From assembly GCF_000282355.1 (NCBI RefSeq), contig NZ_AKJL01000272.1, positions 62,001 to 126,000 on the forward strand: a DNA stretch of 64,000 nt, given 5' to 3'. The notes beneath the pieces were generated by a model that saw only the letters and a list, made by a program, of their open reading frames with translations, had not been told where the DNA came from and did not search any database. Shown in pieces: positions 26,698-37,398 of the stretch. The stretch comes from Pseudomonas sp. GM49. Its GTDB lineage: Bacteria; Pseudomonadota; Gammaproteobacteria; Pseudomonadales; Pseudomonadaceae. The position numbers and the translations under genes are program-made. The first letter of the stretch is position 1; every line of letters begins with the position of its first letter.

Positions 26698-27522
26698 TTA
26701 CGGATTTCGCACCTTGTCCATGACCGCCAGCGAGCGCGATGCATTGAGCACCAGCCCGTAGCTGAGTTTGTCGTAGGTACGGAAAACCATCAGCAGACCG
26801 GCGCGCTCATCGGGAGTTTTCAACGGCTGGCCAGTGATCCGGTCGCGCACGGTTTCGCCGGTCTTCATCACCGCAAGCACATTGCCTTCGGCCAGGCCGT
26901 CGCGTTGCCCCTTGTTCAGCGTGACCACGTCCAGTGCGCCTATCTGCGTGACCCCGCGCGGCACATCGATAATCAAGCCGTTGATCTCGGTGCCCGGCGC
27001 GTTGGGTATGAAGGTCGAATTGATCGAGCGCTCTTCGCCGCTGAACAGGCGGTCGCCGATGCGGACTTCCTGGGTCGTGCGTTGCAACGCCAGGGTGGCG
27101 ACGTCGCCTTCGATGGCCACGACCTCGCCGCCGCCGATGTCGTCGGCATTGATCCCCAGAATTTCCTTGCTCTGCGGATCGGTGTAGACCTTGCCTTGGC
27201 GGAAGATGCCGTACACCGGTTGCGCCGGATCGAAATGGCCGCGGGCAAAGATGCGGTCACCGGCGCCGCTGAGCACGCGCTCGGCATCGCCGGCGACAAT
27301 GTAGGGTGCCTTGTCGAAATCCTCGGCCTTGTCGACGATGCGGTTGCTCAGCAGAAAGCTGTTGATCGATTTCAGCGCAATACCGGGGATCGTCTCGGTC
27401 ACCGGGCTGCTGCGCACCTGGGGCGACAGCTTTATGGTGGGAATATCTTCCCTGAGCGGCACTTGCCCGTGGGCCAAACCGGCCGAGGCCAGGAGTAGCA
27501 GGGCGAGTAGTGATTTCCTCAT
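26698..27522 (-). CDS. TsaP-like secretin-associated protein lacking the LysM domain
   Basis: A 274-residue protein with a clear signal peptide (MRKSLLALLLLASAGLAHGQ). The body is the C-terminal domain of the TsaP/PA0020 family (SINSFLLSNRIVDKAEDF, GIFRQGKVYTDPQSKE, LLMVFRTYDKLSYGLVL). From knowledge of the family, Pseudomonas members are about 340 residues, with a LysM peptidoglycan-binding domain right after the signal peptide. Here the signal peptide runs within about 12 residues into TIKLSPQVRSSP, so that domain is missing in frame. TsaP links the type IV pilus secretin PilQ to peptidoglycan; this version probably cannot bind the wall. Position between dprA and def is the usual one. Confidence 0.82.
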   Translation of the reverse strand: MRKSLLALLLLASAGLAHGQVPLREDIPTIKLSPQVRSSPVTETIPGIALKSINSFLLSNRIVDKAEDFDKAPYIVAGDAERVLSGAGDRIFARGHFDPAQPVYGIFRQGKVYTDPQSKEILGINADDIGGGEVVAIEGDVATLALQRTTQEVRIGDRLFSGEERSINSTFIPNAPGTEINGLIIDVPRGVTQIGALDVVTLNKGQRDGLAEGNVLAVMKTGETVRDRITGQPLKTPDERAGLLMVFRTYDKLSYGLVLNASRSLAVMDKVRNP

Positions 27523-27587
27523 GCGGTGAATCCCTTTATTATGTACGTTCGCGTGAAACGCCAGAGCCCTCAGTGGCTCGCTCCCGG

Positions 27588-27613
27588 CTTGCTTGTCAAA
27601 ACTTGCTTGTCAA
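27588..27613. repeat. Tandem 12-bp direct repeat in def promoter region
   Basis: CTTGCTTGTCAA occurs at 27588-27599 and 27602-27613 with a 14-bp period, about 100 bp before def. The TTGTCA in each copy could serve as a -35 element, but no convincing -10 was found. Confidence 0.5.
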
Positions 27614-27709
27614 CAGAAGGGAGCTACGTTTTACAACGGTAGCCTGCATTTCTTCGGACCCGCCAGGCCATCGACCCGACCTTACTTCACACGTGCACTA
27701 ATCAAGCTT

Positions 27710-28216
27710 ATGGCCATTTTAAACATCCTCGAATTCCCTGATCCGCGTCTGCGCACTATCGCCAAGCCAGTGGCCGTAGTGGACGACGAAGTGCGTCAGT
27801 TGGTCGATGACATGTTTGAAACAATGTATGAAGCGCCTGGCATCGGCCTCGCCGCGACCCAGGTCAACGTGCACAAACGTATCGTCGTGATGGACCTCTC
27901 TGAAGACCGCACCGAACCGCGAGTGTTCATCAACCCCGAGTTCGAACCGCTGACCGACGAGATGGGTCAGTATCAGGAAGGCTGCCTGTCGGTGCCAGGC
28001 TTCTACGAAAACGTCGATCGCCCGCAACGGGTCAAGGTCAAGGCGCTGGACCGCGACGGCCAGCCTTACGAACTGATCGCCGAAGATTTGCTCGCCGTGT
28101 GCATCCAGCACGAATGCGACCACCTCAATGGCAAATTGTTCGTCGATTACCTGTCCACGCTCAAACGCGACCGCATCAAGAAGAAACTGGAAAAGCTACA
28201 TCGCCAGAACGCCTGA
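27710..28216 (+). CDS. def: Peptide deformylase
   Basis: A 168-residue metalloenzyme that removes the formyl group from nascent proteins. All three family motifs are present: GIGLAATQ (about residues 44-51), EGCLS (about 89-93) and the metal site QHECDH (about 132-137). The ATG at 27710 gives the usual [15 protein letters not shown] start. It is divergent from the TsaP-like gene and followed by a terminator, then fmt, the enzyme that adds the formyl group. Confidence 0.97.
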   Translation: MAILNILEFPDPRLRTIAKPVAVVDDEVRQLVDDMFETMYEAPGIGLAATQVNVHKRIVVMDLSEDRTEPRVFINPEFEPLTDEMGQYQEGCLSVPGFYENVDRPQRVKVKALDRDGQPYELIAEDLLAVCIQHECDHLNGKLFVDYLSTLKRDRIKKKLEKLHRQNA

Positions 28217-28227
28217 TGCCCATCTTC

Positions 28228-28259
28228 AAAGGCTTGCTGCGGCAAGCCTTTTTCTTTTC
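28228..28259 (+). terminator. Rho-independent terminator between def and fmt
   Basis: The arms AAAGGCTTGC and GCAAGCCTTT enclose a 4-nt loop and run into TTTCTTTTC. It lies just before the fmt start, so it may attenuate rather than fully separate fmt from def. Confidence 0.85.
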
Positions 28260-28273
28260 AAGAGACGTCACCC

Positions 28274-29233
28274 ATGACTGAGCCACTGCGCATTGTCTTT
28301 GCCGGCACCCCGGAATTCGCCGCCGAACACCTCAAGGCCCTGCTGAGCAGCCCTTACGAGATCGTCGGGGTCTACACCCAACCGGATCGTCCGGCTGGTC
28401 GCGGGCAAAAACTGATGCCAAGCCCGGTCAAGCAGCTGGCGCTGGAAAACAATATCCCGGTGCTGCAACCGCCGACCCTGCGCAACGAAGATGCTCAGGC
28501 TGAACTGGCTGCACTGAAGCCGGACTTGATGGTGGTGGTCGCCTACGGGCTGATCCTGCCGCAAGTAGTGCTGGATATTCCGCGCCTGGGTTGCATCAAC
28601 AGCCACGCCTCGCTGCTGCCGCGCTGGCGCGGTGCGGCGCCGATCCAGCGCGCCGTGGAAGCCGGCGATGCGGAAAGCGGCGTGACCGTGATGCGCATGG
28701 AGGCCGGCCTCGACACCGGGCCGATGCTGCTCAAGGTCGCCACGCCGATCAGCGCCGAAGACACGGGCGGTAGCCTGCACGATCGTCTGGCCGAAATGGG
28801 ACCGTCGGCCGTGGTCCAGGCGATTGCCGGACTCGCCGCCGGAACCCTGGCAGGCGAAGTGCAGGACGACAGCCTGGCCACCTACGCGCACAAATTGAAC
28901 AAGGACGAAGCACGCATCGACTGGAGTCGCCCGGCGGTTGAGCTGGAGCGTCTGGTCCGTGCCTTCAACCCGTGGCCGATCACCCACAGCACCTTGAATG
29001 GCGAAGCACTGAAAGTGCTGGCCGCCAACCTCGCCGAAGGCAAAGGCGCCCCGGGTGAAATCCTAAGTGCCAGCAAGGACGGTCTGATCATCGCGTGCGG
29101 CGAGCAGGCCTTGTGCCTGACCCGTCTGCAATTGCCCGGTGGCAAGGCGCTGAACTTCAGCGATCTGTTCAACAGCCGCCGCGAGAAATTCGCCACCGGC
29201 ACTGTCCTCGGTCAAGCGGCGGACGCTCAATGA
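28274..29233 (+). CDS. fmt: Methionyl-tRNA formyltransferase
   Basis: A 319-residue enzyme that formylates initiator Met-tRNA using 10-formyl-THF. The N-terminal catalytic Rossmann domain has [12 protein letters not shown], the formyl-binding site [20 protein letters not shown] (catalytic Asn and His), and an SLHDRL segment. The C-terminal domain is OB-like (about residues 210-319). It begins only 14 bp after the def terminator stem and overlaps rsmB by 4 bp (ATGA). Confidence 0.97.
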   Translation: MTEPLRIVFAGTPEFAAEHLKALLSSPYEIVGVYTQPDRPAGRGQKLMPSPVKQLALENNIPVLQPPTLRNEDAQAELAALKPDLMVVVAYGLILPQVVLDIPRLGCINSHASLLPRWRGAAPIQRAVEAGDAESGVTVMRMEAGLDTGPMLLKVATPISAEDTGGSLHDRLAEMGPSAVVQAIAGLAAGTLAGEVQDDSLATYAHKLNKDEARIDWSRPAVELERLVRAFNPWPITHSTLNGEALKVLAANLAEGKGAPGEILSASKDGLIIACGEQALCLTRLQLPGGKALNFSDLFNSRREKFATGTVLGQAADAQ

Positions 29234-30540
29234 ATCCGCGTCTGGCCGCCGCCAAGGCACTCGCTGCTGTCCTGAACGGAAAAGCCTCCCTGAACAGTTC
29301 TCTGCCCACGCAGATGGACAAGGTCGAGGACCGAGATCGCGGCTTCACCCAGGACCTGGCGTTCGGCACCGCACGCTGGCAGCCACGCCTGTCGGCGCTG
29401 GCGGCCAAGCTGCTGCAAAAGCCGTTCAAGGCCGCCGACGCCGATGTCGAGGCGCTGCTGCTGGTCGGCCTGTATCAGTTGCTCTACACCCGCGTCCCGG
29501 CCCATGCCGCCATCGGTGAAACCGTCGGTTGCGCCGACAAGCTGAAAAAGCCTTGGGCCAAGGCGTTGCTCAACGCCGTGTTACGCAACGCTCAGCGCGA
29601 AAGCGAAACGATTTTCGCCGAACTGGAACGCGATCCAGTGGTGCGAACCGCCCACCCACGCTGGCTGCAGAAGTCCCTGAAGGCGTTCTGGCCAGAGCAA
29701 TGGGAAGCCATTTGCGCCGCCAACAACGCGCATCCGCCGATGATTTTGCGGGTCAACCGTCGCCACCACACCCGGGATGCCTACCTCGGTTTGCTGACTG
29801 ACGCGGGTATCGCCGCTACGCCGTGTGTCTTCAGCCGCGACGGCATCGTGCTCGACGCCGCCGCCGATGTGCGCAGCCTGCCGGGTTTCGCCGAGGGCTG
29901 GATCAGCGTGCAGGACGAAGCCGCGCAACTGGCCGCTGATCTGCTCGACCTGGCCCCCGGTCAACGGGTGCTCGACGCCTGCTGCGCGCCGGGCGGCAAG
30001 ACCTGCCATATTCTCGAAGCCGAGCCAAAACTGGCCGGCGTTGTAGCGGTAGACCTGGAAGCCAAGCGGCTGGTGCGAGTGCGGGAAAACCTCGAACGCC
30101 TGAAGCTGAGCGCCGAACTGATTGCCGCCGACGGCCGTGACACTCAGGCATGGTGGGACGGCAAGCCGTTCCAGCGCATCCTGCTGGACGCGCCATGCTC
30201 GGCCACCGGCGTGATCCGTCGTCACCCGGACATCAAGCTGACCCGCCAACCCGACGACATTGCCGCGCTGGCGCTGCTGCAAGGCGAGCTGCTCGACGCC
30301 ATGTGGAACACGCTGGAAGTGGGCGGCATCCTGCTGTACGCCACCTGTTCCACGCTGCCGACCGAGAACACCGAAGTCATCGAAGCCTTCCTCGCCCGCA
30401 CGCCGGGCGCCCGTGAGCTGGACCTCGCCACGACGGCCGGCATCAAGCAGCCCCATGGTCGCCAGTTGCTGGCCCAGGAAGGCGGCCACGACGGGTTCTA
30501 CTACGCCAAGCTGATCAAGATCGCCGCCGCTCGCGGTTAA
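29230..30540 (+). CDS. rsmB: 16S rRNA m5C967 methyltransferase
   Basis: A 436-residue rRNA methyltransferase. The N-terminal NusB-like RNA-binding domain is at about residues 1-140. A SAM-dependent NOL1/NOP2/Sun domain follows, with [13 protein letters not shown] (motif I), [18 protein letters not shown] (motif IV, Cys) and [14 protein letters not shown] (catalytic Cys, motif VI). The ATG at 29230 overlaps the fmt stop. It is in the conserved def-fmt-rsmB-trkA order. Confidence 0.95.
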   Translation: MNPRLAAAKALAAVLNGKASLNSSLPTQMDKVEDRDRGFTQDLAFGTARWQPRLSALAAKLLQKPFKAADADVEALLLVGLYQLLYTRVPAHAAIGETVGCADKLKKPWAKALLNAVLRNAQRESETIFAELERDPVVRTAHPRWLQKSLKAFWPEQWEAICAANNAHPPMILRVNRRHHTRDAYLGLLTDAGIAATPCVFSRDGIVLDAAADVRSLPGFAEGWISVQDEAAQLAADLLDLAPGQRVLDACCAPGGKTCHILEAEPKLAGVVAVDLEAKRLVRVRENLERLKLSAELIAADGRDTQAWWDGKPFQRILLDAPCSATGVIRRHPDIKLTRQPDDIAALALLQGELLDAMWNTLEVGGILLYATCSTLPTENTEVIEAFLARTPGARELDLATTAGIKQPHGRQLLAQEGGHDGFYYAKLIKIAAARG

Positions 30541-30562
30541 ATGGATTCAATGGAGTGACTGG

Positions 30563-31939
30563 ATGAAAATCATCATCCTCGGAGCAGGGCAGGTCGGCGG
30601 TTCGCTGGCGGAACACCTGGCCAGCGAAGCCAACGACATCACCGTGGTCGACACCGATGGCGAACGCCTGCGTGATCTCGGCGACCGCCTGGACATCCGC
30701 ACCGTACAAGGTCGCGGCTCATTCCCGACCGTGCTGCGCCAGGCCGGGGCCGATGACGCCGACATGCTGGTCGCCGTGACCAACAGCGATGAAACCAACA
30801 TGGTCGCCTGCCAGGTCGCCCACACCTTGTTCCACACACCGACCAAGATCGCCCGGGTTCGCGAAGCCGCGTACCTGACCCGCGAAGAGCAATTGTTCCA
30901 GAACGAAGCGATTCCGGTGGACGTGCTGATCAGCCCCGAGCAGGTGGTCACCAACTACATCAAGCGCCTTATCCAGCATCCCGGCGCCTTGCAGGTGATC
31001 GACTTCGCCGAAGGCAAGGCGCAACTGGTGGCTGTGCGGGCTTATTACGGCGGGCCGCTGGTGGGCCAGCAACTGCGGCAGTTGCGTGAACACATGCCGA
31101 ACGTGGAAACCCGCGTCGCGGCGATTTTCCGTCGTGACCGGCCGATCCTGCCCCAGGGCGACACGGTGATCGAGGCCGACGACGAGGTATTTTTCATCGC
31201 TGCCAAAGCGAATATTCGCGCCGTTATGAGCGAAATGCGCCGTCTCGACGAGACTTACAAGCGCATCGTCATTGCCGGTGGCGGGCAGATCGGCGAGCGC
31301 CTGGCCGAGGCCATCGAAAGCCGTTATCAGGTAAAGGTTATCGAGATGAATCCGGCACGCTGCCGCCATCTCTCGGACCACCTCGACAGCACCGTGGTAT
31401 TGCAGGGCAGTGCCTCGGACCGCGACCTGCTGCTGGAAGAAAACATCGCCGATGCGGATCTGTTCCTCGCCCTGACCAACGACGACGAAGCCAACATCAT
31501 GTCGTCGCTGCTGGCCAAGCGCCTGGGTGCGAAAAAAGTGATGACCATCATCAACAACCCGGCCTATGTCGATCTGATCCAGGGTGGCGACATCGACATC
31601 GCCATCAGCCCGCAACTGGCGACCATCGGCACCTTGCTGGCCCACGTGCGCCGTGGCGACATCGTCAGCGTGCACTCACTGCGCCGGGGCGCGGCAGAAG
31701 CCATCGAGGCGATTGCCCATGGCGATGCGAAATCAAGCAAAGTGATCGGCAAGGCCATCGAGAACATCGGCCTGCCACCGGGCACTACCATCGGCGCGAT
31801 CATCCGCGATGAGGAAGTAATCATCGCCCATGACGACACCGTGATCGAAACCGGCGACCATGTGATTCTGTTCCTTGTGGATAAAAAGCATATTCGCGAT
31901 GTGGAGAAGCTGTTCCATGTGGGGTTGAGCTTCTTCTGA
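30563..31939 (+). CDS. trkA: Trk potassium uptake system NAD-binding regulatory protein
   Basis: A 458-residue peripheral membrane protein with two RCK halves. Each has an NAD(H)-binding Rossmann fold ([15 protein letters not shown] near residue 4, [15 protein letters not shown] near residue 235) followed by a TrkA-C domain. It gates the TrkH/TrkG K+ channel-like transporter; no trkH is nearby. Length equals the E. coli protein. It is 22 bp downstream of rsmB. A perfect DnaA-box match lies near its 3' end (31876). Confidence 0.96.
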   Translation: MKIIILGAGQVGGSLAEHLASEANDITVVDTDGERLRDLGDRLDIRTVQGRGSFPTVLRQAGADDADMLVAVTNSDETNMVACQVAHTLFHTPTKIARVREAAYLTREEQLFQNEAIPVDVLISPEQVVTNYIKRLIQHPGALQVIDFAEGKAQLVAVRAYYGGPLVGQQLRQLREHMPNVETRVAAIFRRDRPILPQGDTVIEADDEVFFIAAKANIRAVMSEMRRLDETYKRIVIAGGGQIGERLAEAIESRYQVKVIEMNPARCRHLSDHLDSTVVLQGSASDRDLLLEENIADADLFLALTNDDEANIMSSLLAKRLGAKKVMTIINNPAYVDLIQGGDIDIAISPQLATIGTLLAHVRRGDIVSVHSLRRGAAEAIEAIAHGDAKSSKVIGKAIENIGLPPGTTIGAIIRDEEVIIAHDDTVIETGDHVILFLVDKKHIRDVEKLFHVGLSFF

Positions 31940-31969
31940 TCCGGACTTTTCGTTGATCAGACTGGCCTC

Positions 31970-32044
31970 ATCGCGAGCAAGCTCGCTCCCACATTGGTTA
32001 TATGTCGATCACAAAGCCCCTGTGGGAGCGAGCTTGCTCGCGAT
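31970..32044. repeat. REP doublet 8
   Basis: ATCGCGAGCAAGCTCGCTCC and GGAGCGAGCTTGCTCGCGAT bracket about 30 bp between trkA and the TPR gene. Confidence 0.85.
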
Positions 32045-32100
32045 AGCGGTCGGACTGGCACCTGACCTCTAACCGACCTACCTCAAAAAGGAATCCACCG

Positions 32101-32415
32101 ATGATCGAATCCCTGGAAAAAATGCTCGCCAAGGGTGTGGATAACTCTTTGCTACGCTTCGGCCTGGGCAAGGGCTATCTGGATCTGGGGGAGAACGCCA
32201 AGGCTGTGGAGCATTTTCAGCGCTGTGTCGAATTTGATCCGAAGTATTCGGCGGCGTGGAAACTACTGGGCAAGGCCCATCTGGCGCTGGCGGACTTTGC
32301 GGCCGCGCGGCAGGCTTGGGAACAAGGCCTGGAAGCTGCTCGCGGCCATGGCGACAAGCAGGCAGAGAAGGAAATGACGGTGTTCCTGAAGAAGCTCGAG
32401 CGTCAGGCGCACTGA
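32101..32415 (+). CDS. Small tetratricopeptide-repeat protein
   Basis: A 104-residue soluble protein with two to three TPR units (about residues 15-48, 49-82), such as LRFGLGKGYLDLGENAKAVEHFQRC and AAWKLLGKAHLALADFAAARQAW. It is probably a protein-interaction module with no catalytic motif. A purine-rich AAAAAGGAATCC precedes the ATG. A perfect DnaA-box sequence (32136-32144) is inside its early codons. The stop abuts that of the convergent PilZ gene. The partner protein is unknown. Confidence 0.8.
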   Translation: MIESLEKMLAKGVDNSLLRFGLGKGYLDLGENAKAVEHFQRCVEFDPKYSAAWKLLGKAHLALADFAAARQAWEQGLEAARGHGDKQAEKEMTVFLKKLERQAH

Positions 32416-32655
32416 TCAGAGATAACGCAAACCGATGCCCTCGGCATCCACCAGCACCACTTCCATACGCACCCGCGGCGCGCCTGTGGGTAAGTCCTGC
32501 ACCTGCCCGTAGACCACCGCGCCCCGGGGCAGCGCCGACAGTAGGGGATGCTTGACGTAAACGCCGGTGGTCGACAGGTTGCGCGTCTGCCCCAGGCAAT
32601 CGCCGATGCTTTCGTGACTGATCTTGATGCGCAATGACTTGCGGTGTTCGGACAT
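32416..32655 (-). CDS. PilZ domain protein
   Basis: A 79-residue single-domain protein with the PilZ layout. Basic RKSLRIK near the N-terminus resembles the RxxxR c-di-GMP motif in position, and LSTTGVYVK stands in for the second (D/N)hSxxG motif. Later beta-strands are VVYGQVQDLP and VRMEVVLVDAEGIGLRYL. The motifs are slightly degenerate, so c-di-GMP binding is possible but unproven. The ATG at 32655 follows GCGCAGAAG. It is convergent with the TPR gene, with stop codons back to back. Confidence 0.75.
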   Translation of the reverse strand: MSEHRKSLRIKISHESIGDCLGQTRNLSTTGVYVKHPLLSALPRGAVVYGQVQDLPTGAPRVRMEVVLVDAEGIGLRYL

Positions 32656-32689
32656 CTTCTGCGCCCTTGAGAACGGGTTGCGGATACGC

Positions 32690-32787
32690 GTAGGAGCGAG
32701 CTTGCTCGCGATGGATGCAAGGGCGCCGCGTTCAGCCAGGCAGCCCGCATCATCGTTAACGTCCATCGCGAGCAAGCTCGCTCCTAC
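32690..32787. repeat. REP doublet 9
   Basis: GTAGGAGCGAGCTTGCTCGC and its reverse complement bracket about 55 bp between the lpxL-like gene and the PilZ gene. It is the last REP seen going rightward. Confidence 0.85.
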
Positions 32788-32816
32788 AAGGTTATCCACA
32801 GAGTGTGCCAAGCAAG

Positions 32817-33704
32817 TCAGTACCAGCGCTCTTCACCCGGTGGCCGCTTCTTGAAGCGCTTCATGCTCCACATGTACTGGCTCGGGTAGGCCCCGACATA
32901 ACGCTCGACCACTTTACTCATGGCCGCACAGGATTCCGCCGTATCGGTGCTGTACATGGCCTCGGGCGCAGCTTCGAGGATGACCTTGTAGCCTGAACCG
33001 TCGGGCAGGCGCAGGGCGTGCAGGAACACGCCGACCGCTTTGCCGCCAGCCAGCATGTTCGGCACGAACTTGCTGGTCAGCGCCTGGGTGGCGAAGAACG
33101 GCACGAAGATCCCGGCGGACTCGGCCGGTTCCGGGTCAGCGGGAATGCCCACTGCACCACCTTTACGCACTTCCTTGATGACGCTGAGGATGCCTTCCTT
33201 GGTGGAAGCGGCGACCTTGTTGCCCAACTGCACCCGCTGCTTTTGCAGCAATTCATCCACTGCCTTCAACTTCGGTGGACGATAGAAAATGATCGGTTTG
33301 CACTGGCTGCAATAGAAGTGGTTGAGCACTTCCCAGTTGCCCAGGTGGCTGGTGATGCCGACCACGCCTTTGCCGGAAGCGAGAGCGTCTTTCAACACAT
33401 CGAGACCTTCGACTTCACGCACCAGGTCGATGGAACGCTGGGCCGGCCAGATCCACGCGCAGGCGCTTTCGGTCAGGGACTTGCCGATGTCTTTCAGGCT
33501 CTGGCCCACCAGGCGCTCACGCTCGGCGGCGTCCATCTCCGGAAAACACTTGGACAGATTGATCCGTACCACGTCGCGGGAACGGTTCGGGGTTTTCCAC
33601 ATGACCCAGCCAATCGCCGAGCCCACGGCCTGCACGGCCCACCACGGAAGCAGGGCAAACAGCCGCAGAGCGCCTACCAGCAAGGCGCCTTTCAACTTAT
33701 CCAC
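32817..33704 (-). CDS. lpxL: Lysophospholipid/lipid A acyltransferase (LpxL/HtrB family)
   Basis: A 295-residue inner-membrane acyltransferase that adds a secondary acyl chain to lipid A precursors. The N-terminal membrane helix is followed by the HX4(D/E) catalytic motif SHLGNWE near residue 120. Further family blocks are FYRPPKLKAVDELL, GGAVGIPADPEP and FVPFFATQALTS. Whether it acts as LpxL or LpxM cannot be told from sequence. It ends at the REP. A perfect DnaA-box match overlaps its first codons (33697-33705). Confidence 0.88.
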   Translation of the reverse strand: MDKLKGALLVGALRLFALLPWWAVQAVGSAIGWVMWKTPNRSRDVVRINLSKCFPEMDAAERERLVGQSLKDIGKSLTESACAWIWPAQRSIDLVREVEGLDVLKDALASGKGVVGITSHLGNWEVLNHFYCSQCKPIIFYRPPKLKAVDELLQKQRVQLGNKVAASTKEGILSVIKEVRKGGAVGIPADPEPAESAGIFVPFFATQALTSKFVPNMLAGGKAVGVFLHALRLPDGSGYKVILEAAPEAMYSTDTAESCAAMSKVVERYVGAYPSQYMWSMKRFKKRPPGEERWY

Positions 33705-33744
33705 AGTTCACTCCTGATCTTGTGCTGTGCGCGAGGCGGCCATT

Positions 33745-34302
33745 CTAACCGCCGTTCGCCAGCTGCGCGTAGCGGTCGCAGTCCCGGGTGTGATCCATGA
33801 CCATGCCCGAGGCCTGCATCAACGCGTAGCAAATGGTCGGCCCGACGAAGGTGAAACCGGATTTTTTCAGGCCTTTGCTCATCTCGACGGCGATCGGCGT
33901 GACGGCCGGCACTTCGCTGCGATCCTTGAAATGATTGATCACAGGCGTGCCACCGACAAACGACCAGAGAAATTCCACCGGGTCCTCCAGCGCCAGCCAG
34001 GCCTGGGCATTGCGCCGGGCAGCGTTGAGCTTGAGGCGGTTGCGGATGACGCCTGGATCGAGCATCAATTCGTCGATTTCGGCGTCGCTCATCTGCGCCA
34101 CACGCTGGACATCAAAACCGAACATCACCTGACGATAGTGCTCGCGTTTGCGCAGCACGGTGATCCAGGAAAGCCCGGCCTGGAACCCTTCGAGCAAAAG
34201 TAACTCGAACAATCCCTGCGCATCGCGTAGCGGCGTGCCCCACTCCTTATCGTGATAAGCCATGTACAGCGGATCTTCGGAACACCAAAAGCAGCGTGGC
34301 AT
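33745..34302 (-). CDS. tag: DNA-3-methyladenine glycosylase I
   Basis: A 185-residue base-excision repair enzyme. It has the Tag zinc-snap Cys near the N-terminus ([11 protein letters not shown]), [27 protein letters not shown] with the conserved Glu and Trp region, and the C-terminal zinc ligands in [10 protein letters not shown]. The ATG at 34302 gives the canonical N-terminus; the upstream frame extension is inside the divergent glyQ region. It lies between the lpxL-like gene and divergent glyQ. Confidence 0.93.
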   Translation of the reverse strand: MPRCFWCSEDPLYMAYHDKEWGTPLRDAQGLFELLLLEGFQAGLSWITVLRKREHYRQVMFGFDVQRVAQMSDAEIDELMLDPGVIRNRLKLNAARRNAQAWLALEDPVEFLWSFVGGTPVINHFKDRSEVPAVTPIAVEMSKGLKKSGFTFVGPTICYALMQASGMVMDHTRDCDRYAQLANGG

Positions 34303-34383
34303 AAGGCTCCAGGGGGCGTGCGCAGCAATGAATCGGGTATACTCCCGCTCTTTAAATCGCAGCCCAAGAAACAGGTGAATTTC

Positions 34384-35337
34384 GTGAGCCAGCCTACGCC
34401 AGCCGTGCGTACCTTCCAAGACTTGATCCTCGCCCTCCAGCAATACTGGGCCGAGCAAGGTTGTGTGGTACTTCAGCCCTACGATATGGAAGTAGGCGCC
34501 GGCACTTTCCACACTGCAACATTCCTGCGCGCCATCGGCCCGGAAACCTGGAACGCCGCCTACGTGCAGCCAAGCCGCCGTCCGACTGACGGCCGCTACG
34601 GCGAAAACCCGAACCGTCTGCAGCATTACTACCAGTTCCAGGTCGTCCTGAAGCCGAACCCGGACAACTTCCAGGAGCTGTACCTGGGCTCGCTCAAGCA
34701 CGTGGGCCTCGACCCATTGGTGCACGACATCCGTTTCGTTGAAGACAACTGGGAATCGCCGACCCTCGGCGCCTGGGGTCTGGGCTGGGAAGTCTGGCTC
34801 AACGGCATGGAAGTGACCCAGTTCACCTACTTCCAGCAAGCGGGCGGCATCGAGTGCTACCCGGTAACCGGCGAAATCACTTACGGTCTCGAGCGTCTGG
34901 CCATGTACCTGCAAGGCGTGGACTCAGTCTACGACCTGGTCTGGGCTGACGGTCCGTTCGGCAAGGTGACCTACGGCGACGTGTTCCATCAGAACGAAGT
35001 GGAGCAATCGACCTACAACTTCGAACACGCCAACGTCGAGAAACTGTTCGAACTGTTCGATTTCTACGAAAGCGAAGCCAAGCGCCTGATCGAACTCGAC
35101 CAGCCGCTGCCGTTGCCGAGCTACGAAATGGTGTTGAAGGCCTCCCATACCTTCAACCTGCTGGATGCGCGCCGGGCAATCTCGGTGACTGCGCGTCAGC
35201 AATACATCCTGCGTGTACGCACCCTGGCGCGTTCCGTTGCGCAAGCCTACCTGCTGGCTCGCGCCAAGCTGGGCTTCCCGATGGCGACCCCGGACCTGCG
35301 TGATGAAGTACTGGCCAAGCTGGAGGCTGCACAATGA
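34384..35337 (+). CDS. glyQ: Glycyl-tRNA synthetase alpha subunit
   Basis: A 317-residue class II aminoacyl-tRNA synthetase alpha chain. Conserved blocks are [49 protein letters not shown] and [18 protein letters not shown]. The start is GTG at 34384, 10 bp after an AGGTGA ribosome binding site. A TATACT at 34338-34343 is a likely -10 element, although no good -35 is visible. It overlaps glyS by 4 bp, and together they form the alpha2-beta2 enzyme. Confidence 0.96.
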   Translation: MSQPTPAVRTFQDLILALQQYWAEQGCVVLQPYDMEVGAGTFHTATFLRAIGPETWNAAYVQPSRRPTDGRYGENPNRLQHYYQFQVVLKPNPDNFQELYLGSLKHVGLDPLVHDIRFVEDNWESPTLGAWGLGWEVWLNGMEVTQFTYFQQAGGIECYPVTGEITYGLERLAMYLQGVDSVYDLVWADGPFGKVTYGDVFHQNEVEQSTYNFEHANVEKLFELFDFYESEAKRLIELDQPLPLPSYEMVLKASHTFNLLDARRAISVTARQQYILRVRTLARSVAQAYLLARAKLGFPMATPDLRDEVLAKLEAAQ

Positions 35338-37388
35338 GTGCTCTGGATTTTCTGGTTGAACTGGGCACTGAAGAACTGCCACCCAAAGCCCTGAACACCC
35401 TGGCCGAGGCGTTCCTCGCCGGTATCGACAAGGGCCTGCAAGCCGCCGGCCTGAACTACGAGACTAAAACCGTTTATGCCGCCCCGCGCCGCCTGGCCGT
35501 GCTGATCACCGCACTGGCCACCCAGCAGCCGGATCGCAGCATCAACCTCGATGGCCCGCCACGTCAGGCGGCATTTGATGCCGAAGGCAACCCGACCCAA
35601 GCGGCACTGGGTTTTGCCAAGAAGTGCGGCGTCGAGCTGAGCGAAATCGATCAGAGCGGCCCGAAACTGCGTTATAGCCAGCGCATCGCCGGCAAGCCGA
35701 CCGCGAGCCTGCTGCCGACCATCGTCGAAGATTCCCTGAACGACCTGCCGATCCCGAAACGCATGCGTTGGGGCGCGCGCAAGGAAGAGTTCGTTCGTCC
35801 GACCCAATGGCTGGTGATGCTGCTCGGTGACCAGGTCATCGACTGCACCATCCTCGCCCAGAAGTCCGGCCGCGATTCCCGTGGTCACCGCTTCCATCAC
35901 CCGGAAAACGTGCGCATCGGTTCGCCGTCCAGCTACCTGGCCGACCTGCGTGCCGCCTACGTGCTGGCCGATGCCAACGAGCGTCGCGAGATCATCAGCA
36001 AGCGCACCGAAGAACTGGCCACCCGTCAGGAAGGCACGGCAATCGTTCCACCAGCCCTGCTCGACGAAGTGACCGCGCTGGTCGAATGGCCAGTGCCGCT
36101 GGTGTGCTCGTTCGAGGAACGCTTCCTCGATGTACCGCAGGAAGCCCTGATCACCACCATGCAGGACAACCAGAAGTACTTCTGCCTGCTGGACGCCGAC
36201 GGCAAGTTGCTGCCACGTTTCATTACCGTGGCCAACATCGAAAGCAAAGACCCACAGCAGATCATCGCCGGTAACGAGAAAGTGGTTCGCCCACGCCTGA
36301 CCGACGCCGAGTTCTTCTTCAAGCAAGACAAGAAGCAGAAACTCGAAGACTTCAACCTGCGCCTGCAAAACGTGGTGTTCCAGGAAAAACTCGGCAGCGT
36401 CTACGACAAGGCCGAGCGCGTATCCAGACTGGCTGCGTTCATCGCTCAGCGCATCGGCGGCAACGCTGCGTGGGCCGCTCGTGCGGGCCTGCTGTCGAAG
36501 TGCGACCTGGCGACCGAGATGGTCGGCGAGTTCCCGGAAATGCAAGGCGTCGCCGGTTACTACTACGCCCTCAACGACGGCGAGCCGGAAGATGTCGCCC
36601 TGGCCCTGAACGAGCAGTACATGCCGCGCGGTGCTGGCGCTGAACTGCCGTCCACCCTGACCGGCGCGGCCGTGGCCATTGCCGACAAGCTCGATACTCT
36701 GGTCGGCATTTTCGGCATCGGCATGCTGCCGACCGGCAGCAAAGACCCGTATGCCCTGCGCCGTGCAGCGCTGGGTGTGTTGCGCATCCTGATCGAGAAG
36801 CAACTGGACCTGGACCTGACCGACGCCGTGGCCTTCGCCGTGGACGCGTTCGGTGCCAAGGTCAAGGCTGCCGGCCTCAATGACTCGGTGCTGGAGTTCA
36901 TCTTCGACCGACTGCGTGCCCGTTACGAAGACGAAGGCGTGGATGTCGCGACCTACCTGTCGGTACGTGCCCTGAAACCAGGCTCGGCCCTGGACTTTGA
37001 CCAGCGCGTACAAGCGGTAGAAGCTTTCCGCAAATTGCCGGAAGCCGCTGCCCTGGCCGCGGTGAACAAGCGTGTATCGAACCTGCTGAGCAAACTCGAA
37101 GGTTCGGTGCCTACCGTCGTGGAAGCCAAGTACTTCGACAATGCCAACGAGTTCTCCCTGTACTCGGCGATCCAGCAGGCTGACCAGGCTGTGCAGCCAA
37201 TGGCCGCCTCGCGTCAGTACAGCGAATCCCTGGCACGCCTGGCCGCCCTGCGCGAGCCGGTGGATGCGTTCTTCGAAGCCGTTATGGTCAACGCGGAGGA
37301 CGCAAAGGTCCGCGCCAACCGTTATGCGTTGCTGGCGCGTCTGCGTGGGCTGTTCCTCGGCGTCGCCGACATTTCGCTGCTGGGTTGA
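35334..37388 (+). CDS. glyS: Glycyl-tRNA synthetase beta subunit
   Basis: A 684-residue beta chain of the bacterial heterotetrameric GlyRS, normal length. It starts with the family block [16 protein letters not shown] and carries [28 protein letters not shown] and [14 protein letters not shown]-terminal helical and DALR anticodon-binding-like regions follow. It binds tRNA and supports catalysis with GlyQ. It overlaps glyQ by 4 bp and is followed 10 bp later by gmhB. Confidence 0.97.
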   Translation: MSALDFLVELGTEELPPKALNTLAEAFLAGIDKGLQAAGLNYETKTVYAAPRRLAVLITALATQQPDRSINLDGPPRQAAFDAEGNPTQAALGFAKKCGVELSEIDQSGPKLRYSQRIAGKPTASLLPTIVEDSLNDLPIPKRMRWGARKEEFVRPTQWLVMLLGDQVIDCTILAQKSGRDSRGHRFHHPENVRIGSPSSYLADLRAAYVLADANERREIISKRTEELATRQEGTAIVPPALLDEVTALVEWPVPLVCSFEERFLDVPQEALITTMQDNQKYFCLLDADGKLLPRFITVANIESKDPQQIIAGNEKVVRPRLTDAEFFFKQDKKQKLEDFNLRLQNVVFQEKLGSVYDKAERVSRLAAFIAQRIGGNAAWAARAGLLSKCDLATEMVGEFPEMQGVAGYYYALNDGEPEDVALALNEQYMPRGAGAELPSTLTGAAVAIADKLDTLVGIFGIGMLPTGSKDPYALRRAALGVLRILIEKQLDLDLTDAVAFAVDAFGAKVKAAGLNDSVLEFIFDRLRARYEDEGVDVATYLSVRALKPGSALDFDQRVQAVEAFRKLPEAAALAAVNKRVSNLLSKLEGSVPTVVEAKYFDNANEFSLYSAIQQADQAVQPMAASRQYSESLARLAALREPVDAFFEAVMVNAEDAKVRANRYALLARLRGLFLGVADISLLG

Positions 37389-37398
37389 GGGACTGCTG

